From: Adineta vaga
Taxonomy: Eukaryota; Rotifera
Length of the DNA stretch: 64,000 nucleotides
Assembly (NCBI GenBank): GCA_021613535.1
Contig: CP075494.1
Location: 13,826,001-13,890,000, forward strand
Reading direction: 5' to 3'
In this document: in pieces, positions 1-9,414 of the stretch
How the letters are laid out: each line of letters opens with the position of its first letter
Position numbering within the stretch: position 1 is the stretch's first letter
Notes under the pieces: model-generated
What the model was told of the DNA's origin: nothing
Database searches by the model: none
What the model saw: the letters and a program-made list of their open reading frames with translations, nothing else
Made by a program: the position numbers and the translations under genes

Positions 1-311
1 CTTTAGTAATAATAGGTATTGAACCAGATGAATAGATGAGAAGATCATGAGAAATTATTGATGATATTGATGTTGAGACACTCATAAAGATAGAATTGTA
101 TTTAATTCAAACGGATAGATATGATAAAGCATAAACGCAATAAACCCTGGATGACAATATGTTTCTTTATTTTTCGTTCTGTTGTTTAATCGTTCGACTC
201 GACGGATAAACGATCGATAGAAGTAAATAGAAACAAACAAATATCTCTGATACTGATCAGTCATCAAAATTTATTGATTTATTTGATTTTGAACTACGCT
301 TCTAATTAATT

Positions 312-2824
312 ATGCCAGTCAAAGGCAAAAAAGTATGTCTTCACTAATTTATGATGATACAAAACAACCGCGCATTGTCTTTCTTTTAGCGTTCACTTGA
401 AAATGATGAATCATTATCAAGTTCAAAAAGATCATCTTCATCAAAAAAGACTGCACTCATCAACGATGATGATATTATTGAAGCTGCGACAATTACAGCT
501 GCACCTACTGCGAAACAACTTGATCCATTGGAACGACAACGTAAAGCTATTGTTTACAAAACTTATCTCAACCGAGGTGGATCCGATGCACTTGGTTCAA
601 AAGATATTCCTCAAGGAATAGAAGGATGTTTGAAATCATTAACCTTTGTTATCACAGGTATGAATATAAACAATTCTTTTCTCTCTCGTTTGATCAAACT
701 TCATTTTGTTTCATAGGAGTTTTACCATCTTTAGAACGAGATGAATGTAAAAAGATTATTGAGAGTTATGGTGGACGAGTAACAACTGCTGTTAGTGGAA
801 AAACTGATTATCTGCTAGCTGGACGGGATGTTGGAAAAACAAAAACGGACAAAGCAACAAAACTTCATGTGAAAATTATCTCTGAAGACGATCTACTTCA
901 GATGATTCGAACACGATCAGGAAATAAAGATGGTGATACGAAAAAAACAACTACGAATTCACCTAAACGAACAGTTCCAAAACCAGTAGAAAATACTTCA
1001 TTCGTATCGGTTTCAGCTCCAAAATTGAATTTCTACAACCAAGATGATGGCGTCCTTTGTAAGTTATCCAAATGAAATTTCTATTCTCTTTTTGAATGTA
1101 CATTTTTTTACAAGGGGTTGATAAATACAAACCTACATCATTAAGTCAAATTGTTGGACAACAAACAGACAAATCACCAATGAAAAAACTCATCTATTAT
1201 CTGACAAATTGGCATACATGGCATGCTATGCCTGTAACTGCTAAACGTAAGAAAACGGCTACAATTGCACCAACTGATCCATCAAAGTTCAAAGCTGTTT
1301 TACTTATTGGTCCACCTGGAATTGGTAAGATCAATGAAGAACAAACTTTCATGCTTTATAAGATGATACGAACATTTCTCTATTGAAGGCAAAACGACAA
1401 CAGCTCAACTTGTTTGTAAAGCATTAAGCATGCCATTTATTGAACGAAATGCATCAGACAATCGATCACAAACAACAATGGGAAAAACCGAACTAAATTC
1501 AGCTTATCTGACAGATGATAATCGAACAAGCAATAAACATGTAAAACATCATAATAATACACGCAAATGAATTAGATCTTTTTCTTCTTCGTAGGTATTA
1601 ATTATGGATGAAGTTGATGGTGTAACTGGTAATGAAGATCGAGGTGGTATGCAATCGTTAATCGAACTTATTCGAACAACACGCATTCCAATAATCTTAA
1701 TTGCCAATGATCGTCAAGTCGTTAAAATACGTACATTAATTTCCTATTGTTATGAAATCAAATTTGATCGTCCATCATTTTTAAATGTCAAATCTTTCAT
1801 TCTCGATCTTTGTTCACGTGAACATATTCATATAACACACAATTCATTGGATAATTTAATCAATGTTTGTAATCGTGATATTCGAAAAATTATTCATACA
1901 TTAAATTTATATTATAAACAATCATTATCATTACTAACAAATGTATCGAATTTAGAAAAAGCTCTATCAACAAGTCCATTCGATGCTTGTATGAAAATGT
2001 TTACTTCATCGAATATGAATCTTAATGATAAAACAAATCTTTATTTTCACGATTCTTCATTGGTACCATTATTAATTCAAGAAAACTATATCCGCGTCGT
2101 ACCATCAATAACAGCGGAACGACAACCAGTTGGAACTCGTCAACGTATGAAATTGATTTCGAAAGTAGCAGATAGTTTAGCATTAGGTGATATTTGTTCA
2201 AAACTTAATTTTACCAATGGAAATCGTTCATTAATAGGATATCAGGTAGGATACTAGCTGATCTTTAATTCTTTTTTTTTCTTATTTTATTTCATTAGGC
2301 ATTATTTTCTGGTACTATTCCGACGACATATCTTCGTGGTGCATTATCAGTTGTTCAATTTCCTACTTGGTTTAGTAATATTCAACAGCAAAAAAGTATG
2401 GATCGTCGTTTAATTGAACTTGAAACACATTGTTCATTGAAAACTATGACAATTGATCGAAACGAATTCAATCTTGATTATCTTCCGTGTTTTAATACTT
2501 TATTTAATTCTTATTTACAAAATTCAAATTATAAAGCTTGTATTGATTTAATGATGAATTATTATTTGAATCAAGATGATTTACAAATGATGTTAACATT
2601 ATCGAATTATCGAAAAATGCCAAACGAATTGGATACAAAAACGACATCATCGAACACCATTCAAACAAATTGATATTAATAGAATCAAATTAGGAATGAG
2701 TGGTGCTCGAGAAGATGATGATGACTATCATATGATAATCTCTGATGATGAAGATGACAAGGAAAATCTCACTACCGATAATAATATTACTCGATCAAAT
2801 CGAAAACGTCGAAAAATTCAATAA
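312..2824 (+). CDS. RFC1: RFC1-like clamp-loader large subunit, diverged copy 1 with frameshifted tail
   Basis: Replication factor C subunit 1 loads PCNA on DNA in the nucleus. Exons read by eye: 312-332, 390-657, 717-1058, 1115-1324, 1389-1540, 1595-2245 and 2299-2673, giving about 672 aa. A BRCT domain lies in exon 3 (GGRVTTAVSGKTDYLLAGRD). The AAA+ core has Walker A (GPPGIGKTT, split by an intron), Walker B (LIMDEVDG) and then the RFC1 C-terminal domain. Compared with the second copy at 36134-38826 it is strongly diverged. The N-terminus starts MPVKGKK and has no PIP-box-like FF motif. Two introns, inside Walker A and just before Walker B, are absent from the other copy. Frame is lost near the A-run at 2637-2641: the ORF stops at 2673, but homology to the other copy's tail (HHRTPFKQIDINRIK) resumes in another frame and runs to 2824. 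This may be a sequencing error, an altered tail or early decay. The start is weak, and a distant 5' exon is possible. Confidence 0.85.
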
Positions 2825-2888
2825 TTTTTTTATCTGTTTTGTATTTTTTTTTCTCTCTTTCTTTCTTTTTCTTCTTTTGTATATATTT

Positions 2889-2913
2889 TATTATTATTAT
2901 TATTATTATTATT
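2889..2913. repeat. (TTA)n microsatellite
   Basis: A perfect run of TTA/ATT triplets lies in the short 3' region between the RFC1-like copy and the first LAMTOR5 gene. Confidence 0.9.
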
Positions 2914-3038
2914 CGAGATATCTGATTATATGTCGATATTTTTTTTGCATATTAACAGAACATATTAAAGAAAAGATTATGATGCATACCATCATGCACT
3001 ACTGAAAACGATCAAGTCACTTATTCTTAAATTTGTAG

Positions 3039-3499
3039 ATGCATGATAATAATATGGTCGAAGCTATTGATAGTTTTATACATAAAGCGTAAGATAAATT
3101 TGAGCTAAAGCTCTTCTTTATATTTTGCTTTGTTTAGAACAACAGAATTCAAATCACCGAATATGAATATTAATGGTGTTCTTGTTACAGATAAGAATGG
3201 ATTGATACTTGCGAGTAGGAGAGCAAAAGAATGGCATTAATATTGATTCAATGAGTTTTCTTTTGTTAAGGTGAAGATGTAAAACATGATTGTAGTGGAC
3301 CAATTGCATTACTTTCAGATATGGCATCAACACTCTTTGAACGACCTGCTGTTGTTTGTTTAGAAAATGGAGATCAGTAAGTTTTTTAGTACAAAATCTA
3401 GTTCAAAATAGAAATATGTTTCTCATTTTTAGAAAAGTTATCATTCGTGAAGCTGGCAAAACTGTTTTTACCATTTATACTGATGCAACTCGTCGTTGA
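3039..3499 (+). CDS. LAMTOR5: LAMTOR5 (HBXIP) Ragulator subunit, copy A
   Basis: LAMTOR5 is a roadblock-fold subunit of the lysosomal Ragulator complex, which recruits Rag GTPases and mTORC1. Exons 3039-3088, 3138-3214, 3271-3376 and 3433-3499 join in frame to 99 aa, close to the roughly 91 aa human protein. Visible landmarks are GVLVTDKNGLILAS, then ALLSDMASTL, PAVVCLENGDQ and the closing strand VIIREAGKTVFTIYTD, all in the family order. The start codon directly follows TTTGTAG, so it sits at a possible splice acceptor. A second, clearly diverged LAMTOR5 gene lies about 200 bp downstream on the opposite strand. An alternative start is the in-frame ATG at 3054. Confidence 0.85.
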
Positions 3500-3707
3500 A
3501 ACAAAACTGCGCATAGATTTTCATCGTTATTTTCCCACTATTTCGTACAGTGATTTATTTGTTATTTAAAAAAAAAGAAAAAGAAAAGTTAATCATCAAT
3601 TTGATTATTGCCACATTAAAAATATACATGTATATGTATGATTATTAACTCTAAAAGAACAAAGAAAGGAAACTCAATTGATAAAAAGATAGTTGTAAAG
3701 AAAGAAT

Positions 3708-4155
3708 TCAGGTAGCATTTTTTGTATACACAGCAACAACAGCTTTATCTGTTTCGTGAATAAGTACCTGACTAGATAGAGAAAAATAGAAGAAAGAATG
3801 AATAGTTCTCAATAAAGAATCATCTTACTTTTCATTATGTTCAAGACATACAGTTGTTCGTCGGCCTGATAAAGAAGTTGCTAATTCAGCAAGACGTGCG
3901 ACTGGTCCAGGAGAAATAGATACATCTTTACCTTGATAAAAAAAGAAAGGCCTAATTCGAAAAGAAAATAAGTAAGTAGATTCTTTTTTACTTGTTAATA
4001 TCAAGCCACTTTTATCACAGACAAGAACTCCTTTTGCATCAACACCGATGAGTGTAAATTTTTCTAGCCTAAATCAAACAATGAAAGTATTAAAATGATT
4101 GATGATACGATAAAGCATACGCATTATCAACTAATGTTTGAAAGTTTTTGTCCAT
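3708..4155 (-). CDS. LAMTOR5: LAMTOR5 (HBXIP) Ragulator subunit, copy B
   Basis: This is a second LAMTOR5-type roadblock protein on the minus strand, convergent with copy A. It begins MDKNFQTLVDNA near 4155. After a short intron it gives KFTLIGVDAKGVLVCDKSG, then SPGPVARLAELATSLSGR, TTVCLEHNE and QVLIHETDKAVVAVYTKNAT, ending at 3708. Its four-exon structure matches copy A, and equivalent breaks fall after the ILAS/ILTS strand and before the final strand, so the pair arose by duplication of an intron-containing gene. Amino-acid divergence is high, which argues for an old duplication. Whether both copies join Ragulator or one has a new partner cannot be told from sequence. Exon edges are approximate. 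Confidence 0.8.
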
Positions 4156-4300
4156 AATTATTCTACAAAGACTAAAACAAGAAGAAAACAAGATGAATAT
4201 GGGCGGTGGAAAGATGTTATCATAAACACATGTTTTATTTCTACAAAAATCGTGTTGTTATGAATATGATAAAAGAGAGAAAAAGAGGAGTTTAGAAAGC

Positions 4301-4318
4301 GAGAGAGAGAGAGAGAGA
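4301..4318. repeat. (GA)n microsatellite
   Basis: A GAGAGA run lies in the 3' flank of NDUFB7. Confidence 0.85.
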
Positions 4319-4374
4319 AAGAAATCATGTCTATAGACTAAGGATATTTTATTTAAATGGAAGGAATTTATTGT

Positions 4375-4984
4375 CTATTCTTCATTTCCAGTCAGATGTT
4401 GTTCATGAGTTAATTCACGGCTTGCTTTTTCATCTTTACGTAATCGTCGTCGACGTAAACGCAATTCTCGTTCATATTCTTTTGCATCATCAAGTTTACT
4501 AGATGAAAGAAGAAAAAATAAAACAAAGTTATTAAAAGCATGATTATTAAATGAAAGAAATCTACGATTTATATTCGCATTGTTCCCAAGCGTGACGTTC
4601 AGGTTCACAATAGCCATATTGTGCTGGCCAATACTGTTGTGTACATAGCATAATAGCACGGAAATAATGAGCACAATAATCGCGTTTATCCAGAGGAATA
4701 TTCAAAGTTTGCATTTCTTCTTGAGTATATGGTGCAGCTATAATAATTATAATTTAGAAATTTAAAAACATGTTTTTCTAAATAACAAGTTTTGTTTCAT
4801 TCCTATTACCTTTTGGTTTTCGACCTTCAGGAAAACCATACAACTGAAAAGTTAGACATGCTTTTATGATTGAAACTATCAAACTTTTAGTTCATACCGG
4901 ATCAAATGTTGGTCCCTTATCTCTTTCAGGATATTGTTCAGGATGTCGTGCACGATCGATACTACCACTTATATTGAGACCCAT
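4375..4984 (-). CDS. NDUFB7: NDUFB7, mitochondrial complex I B18 subunit
   Basis: This is an accessory subunit of NADH:ubiquinone oxidoreductase located at the intermembrane-space side. Exons 4984-4898, 4843-4810, 4737-4566 and 4498-4375 sum to 417 bp, or 138 aa; the human protein is 137 aa. Recognisable features are LYGFPEGRKPK, RDYCAHYF, a second cysteine in AIMLCTQQYWPAQYGYC, ERHAWEQCEYK and the basic tail RELRLRRRRLRKDEKASREL. The four cysteines fit the twin CX9C (CHCH) pattern used for MIA40-dependent import. The N-terminus MGLNISG keeps a glycine at position 2, consistent with the N-myristoylation known for this subunit. Confidence 0.9.
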
Positions 4985-5422
4985 TCTATGTATTGTATCT
5001 AAAATAGTATTTTATAGAATTCATTTGTTTCCGAGACCAAAACTAAAGTATTAGTTTAGTTTCTTTTACACAATGTCAATGTATGGTTGATTGTTGTTCG
5101 TGAGTTTTACAAGATACGATTCGCTCTTATAAGTACCACTAGACTTTTTTTTAGATAAATTTTGTATATAAGAGATAGATTTATAGATACAGACCTGAGA
5201 AGATGGCGAAAAAAATAATCTTCAGATTGAAAATATTTGTTTTCAACATGAAGCGAACTCTCTCGATTATTTGATTGGTGGATGAATATACCAATCATAG
5301 TTCGACATATTTTCCATCGCAATTTTTTTTTTCGAGAATCATCTTATCTCAATAAAATTGTTCATTTCCATATTTATATTGATTCTAAATCAAACAGATA
5401 AATATTATCTCATATTCTCATC

Positions 5423-6040
5423 ATGGCAGATATTGTTAAAGCCGGCTGGTTAGTACGTCGTACAACTGTCTTAAAGAATTGGAAACGTGAATGGTTTATA
5501 TTAACCGATGATGCTCGTCTTCGTCGTATGGTTAGTCCTGACAAACAATACGATAAGGCAGATGATGTTTTTCAATTGAGTCGTTGCCGAGAATTACGTA
5601 TCGGGGCGGAACAAGTACCATACAATATTGAACCTCCCGAAGGAACATTACGTGCACAAATGATGCAACTTGTTCCTAGTGAAGGTGAGCCATGGACATT
5701 ATGTGCAGAATCAACAGATGATCTTTTAGCTTGGCAAACATCATTTGATGCTGTTCGTCAGTTACATATCGAACGTTCGCAACAACAACAAGCGCAATTT
5801 AATAATATACAATTACCATCCGGTCGATATGACTTTGCTTATTATCCAGGTGTTTATCAAGGAAATCATCCACATCAAGTCTATCGTGCACCTGATGGAT
5901 CAACACATACAGTTATTTTTGTTGAACGAGGTTCACGTTATGGTACAGGTAGTGATTTAGCAGCTGGTGCTTTAACTGGTTTGGCTCTTGGCAGTCTTAT
6001 GTGGTGGCCATTCTTTATGTTTCCGATGATGTGGTGTTAA
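5423..6040 (+). CDS. Evectin-like PH-domain membrane protein (PLEKHB family)
   Basis: Intronless ORF of 205 aa. Residues 1-113 form a PH domain opening AGWLVRRTTVLKNWKREWF and closing with LCAESTDDLLAWQTSF; evectins show the same KSGWLLRQS..KNWF and LCAESTDD motifs. A short Gln-rich spacer follows. The C-terminus is a hydrophobic segment (about residues 180-205, GALTGLALGSLMWWPFF) that fits the single C-terminal anchor of evectin-1/2. Known evectin-2 binds phosphatidylserine on recycling endosomes; the same role here is inference. It converges with ETFA, with about 220 bp between stop codons. Confidence 0.8.
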   Translation: MADIVKAGWLVRRTTVLKNWKREWFILTDDARLRRMVSPDKQYDKADDVFQLSRCRELRIGAEQVPYNIEPPEGTLRAQMMQLVPSEGEPWTLCAESTDDLLAWQTSFDAVRQLHIERSQQQQAQFNNIQLPSGRYDFAYYPGVYQGNHPHQVYRAPDGSTHTVIFVERGSRYGTGSDLAAGALTGLALGSLMWWPFFMFPMMWC

Positions 6041-6263
6041 AAACCAAAAGAAAAACGAAAATATCAAATTTTTATCTTTCTCATGTGCAATCTATTTTTG
6101 CTTCTACAATGATCTCTATGTTATTATTGTCTTTTATGTCATAATTGTGAATGTTTTGTACTCTAAAATATTTGGATAAATAAACACAGTACAGAGAATC
6201 TTATCAATGATCGAAAGAATCAAATGTATTTTATTTAAAACTAAAATGAAAAAAGAAAGAAGT

Positions 6264-7417
6264 TTATTTTTTCTTAAGTTTTTCTGTAAGTTCTGGTAAT
6301 ATTTTAAATAAGTCACCAGTAAGTCCATAATCAGCCATAGCAAATATTGGTGCATCACCATCTTTATTAATTGCAACAATAACTTTACTATCTTTCATAC
6401 CAGCAATATGTTGTATGGCACCTGATATACCAATAGCAACATAAAGTTCAGGTGCAACAATTTTGCCTGTTTGACCAATTTGTAAATCATTTGCACAATA
6501 ACCAGCATCAACAGCTGCTCGTGAAGCACCGACAGTTGCTTGTCCAGGAAATAGATCAGCTAAATCATAGAGTAATTTGAAGTTTTCTTTGCTTTTAAGT
6601 GCTCGACCACCAGAGAAAATCTACATATAAAATGAAATTTAAACGATAGAAACGTTTTCTGAATGTACGTACGATTCGTGCAGCAGATAATTCGGGTCGT
6701 TCCGATTGTTGAACTTCACGTGAAACAAATTCTGATTGATCGTTCTTTGGAGCTGCATCAATTTTTTCAATTTGTGCTTGTCCACTTCCACCACCTTCTT
6801 TAGCAGATTCAAATGCTGTACCACGTACTGTTATTAATTTAATTTGATCGTTTGATTTAAGTTTAAGAATTGCATTTCCAGCATAAATAAAACGCAAATA
6901 CTGATCTTTATCAATAACTTTTGTTATATCCGATATTGGTTGAACGTCGAGTAAAGCACCTAACCGTGGTAAGATAGCTTTTGTAAATGTTGATGAACCA
7001 CCGAGAATATGTGTATAGTTATTTTTCTTTTGTAAATCAAGTAAAACAGGTGTTACCGATTCACTAAGTAAACCTTTGAAAGCTGCATTTTCTGCAACGA
7101 AAATCTTTTTTATATTTAAATTATTAAATTTTTGTAGTTGATTTGCAGTTTCATTGGTTTTTTCCGAACCAAAAATAACACAATCAATATCTTGTTTCAA
7201 TTGACTAGCAGCAGTCAATCTGAATATATATGTAAAAGACAAATAGAAAATGTAATTTAAATAAAGATAAACAATATTGAACATACGTATTAAGGGTAAC
7301 GGGTGCAAGTTTACCGCCATCAATTTGTTCAGCGAGTACTAAAGTACTAGCGAAACATCGTGAACGAATGGGTGATGTTGTCAAACGACATATCAAATGT
7401 CGGGAATGTAGCATCAT
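6264..7417 (-). CDS. ETFA: Electron transfer flavoprotein subunit alpha, mitochondrial
   Basis: ETFA carries FAD and passes electrons from acyl-CoA dehydrogenases to ETF-QO in the mitochondrial matrix. Exons 7417-7287, 7219-6673 and 6620-6264 give 344 aa. The N-terminus ([20 protein letters not shown]) is basic and Ser/Thr-rich, as expected of a matrix presequence. It is followed by [39 protein letters not shown] and the C-terminal FAD-binding region with [43 protein letters not shown] and [13 protein letters not shown]. Length and motif order match metazoan ETFA. The start ATG immediately follows TTTTTTCAG, so a 5' splice, possibly a trans-splice, is likely. Confidence 0.95.
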
Positions 7418-8421
7418 CTGAAAAAACAAACGATTTTTATTCTTTGTTCGATAGGTATCAGAACAATGCTGATAAATCAAGAAATTATTTTTTTATTAGA
7501 AAAGAAAAGAAAAGACAAGACATGTGTATATTTGATCATTACTTTTCGTTGATTGGTAAATTTTGAAACCCTCTATGACTCATATTTTTAGTGACAGAGT
7601 ATGGTGTATGTGTGAGGAATTACTGATGCATTTAGTTTTTAGTTCTCATTCTAGAAATATTATTAAAACTGTTGAAATCTATCTTTGAATTGATTGAGAA
7701 ATATATCCTTTGGAATAAGTTTCTTTCAGCACGCAGAGTAAATCAAAAATCTTTCTGCTTGTGGAGCCCTCTTCAAAAATGCACTAGTTTTTATATATAG
7801 TTGTTACAGAGCTTTTTTAATACCGATCATATGTGCTAATGTCATATCGCTGACATCAGACATACAATAAAGTGGATTAAAATAAAAGCACTCGAAGAAA
7901 TAGAAATATAGACTGTAAATGTTTGTACATATTTGTTCAAAAAATTCACTTTTTGAAAAAAATATTTATTAACTTGAATATATAAAAACAATTTGTCAAG
8001 CAATAATCGGTGAAATAGTATAATACGAAAATGTATGTCATGTGATAACTCGTTTTCGTAGAAGAATAAGTTGAGATATGGGAGTAGCATAGATTCAATA
8101 TCATAATCTCGATATTAAGTAGATTTCTATTGAACAGATGCGCTTTCGCAATGTATAGAGTAAACAAAATATCATTGCCTATATTTATGCGAAAAAGAAT
8201 GATTTATTGACATTCAAAGAAAAATGGATGAATTCATGCTTTCAAGAAACATCGGTTTCGTCTTTTCACAGATCTGTTTCTTTAAGTGAATTTCCCGCAC
8301 GTCTTACGATATGTAAATCAACGCGATAAATCATCTGGAAGAGTTGTGGGTGAGAGTATGACACTATATTATCGAACAGCTGCTTCATTGTTTGCATCAA
8401 TGCGAACCAGTTATGTCCATT
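7418..8421. other. Intergenic region without a recognisable gene
   Basis: AT-rich sequence upstream of ETFA. Short ORFs on both strands have low-complexity composition and no splice-supported structure, and I see no RNA gene. Confidence 0.6.
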
Positions 8422-8589
8422 TCATGAGTATGATATACACTCTATTTTTGCTGTTGTTGCTGCTGCTGCACGAGATTCAAAAGCAAGTGTTTCCTTGTCA
8501 CAAGTTCCTCGAAGATGAGGAAATTGTTCTTTCGACGCAAATGTTGGAATGACAATTGCTAAGATCAAAACTACTTGCGTGAAACGCAT
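8422..8589 (-). CDS. Possible small secreted protein, 55 aa
   Basis: I do not recognise this protein. A minus-strand ORF from 8589 to 8422 begins MRFTQVVLILAIVIPTFASK, a textbook signal peptide with a likely cleavage after Ala-Ser. The mature part is about 35 aa with two cysteines (RGTCDKETLAF and IECISYS) and a polyalanine stretch. Upstream, at about 8625, the minus strand has a pyrimidine-rich acceptor (TTTATTTCTTTCAG), which suggests a spliced or trans-spliced 5' UTR and supports a real transcript. It could instead be the first exon of a longer gene. Confidence 0.4.
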   Translation of the reverse strand: MRFTQVVLILAIVIPTFASKEQFPHLRGTCDKETLAFESRAAAATTAKIECISYS

Positions 8590-9414
8590 GATTAAGTTTT
8601 CCTTGCTTCTGTTTTAACACGCTATCTGAAAGAAATAAACGATAATTACTGTCACACAAAACATTGAAATAAAATGACTTTCGAAGCAAGAAGTGAGATT
8701 GCACTAAACCTAAATATTTCGATCGGATGAGTTATTTTTTGAAAGTGACCAGTAATCATTGCTTGTTGTTTATCATTGAATACAAAAGAGAGGTATGTAA
8801 ATAGTATAAAACGTCATCAAAAAGTGTCGATCGTAATAAAATGTTTGTCATTTGGCTCTAGTGATTAACTTTCAATAGCATATCTATCCTAATCAACAAA
8901 ACAAGATACAGATATATGATCAGTCATACTTTATAGATTATCGGGTCATTTTCTTCTATTAGAAAATGTCTAATAAAAAAAGAAAATATCTTTTAACAAT
9001 CAATTTATTTATGCTATAGAAATTTTTGAAAGATGTGAAAATAACTATTGATTTTATTTATCAATCATAAATAAGTTCATTTAGTTCCTATTAAATAATG
9101 AATGATAAAGTCTATTCCTCATCATCTGTTAAGGACGGTATACAAAAACTAGATACAAATATAGTCATTGTAAGGTTAGTGTAAACATATATTCTTTATC
9201 TGATTCTTCAAGTAAGAATATAATTGATCCATTTATTTTTGTATTCACTATGGTACATGCAGTCATAAAATATAATATAGAAAAGTGTTGTTGATACTTG
9301 CGAATCATTGATATAATCAATCAACTGATTTAAATCAAATAATAAGTAAACAGTTATGATGTTAAAAGTTTTATTCCAAGTAAAATAGTAGAAAAATACA
9401 TATATTCTCTTTTT
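8590..9414. other. Intergenic region
   Basis: AT-rich sequence between the small secreted ORF and the aminopeptidase gene. I see no coding or RNA feature beyond the acceptor-like site near 8625. Confidence 0.55.

Noticed and set aside
1-311. Gene fragment at the left edge
   Set aside because: Short ORFs only, with no recognisable protein. It may be 5' sequence of the RFC1-like gene.
8286-8552. Plus-strand 88-aa ORF with a leucine run
   Set aside because: It is the complement of the CAG/CAA-rich small secreted ORF, with no splice or start support.
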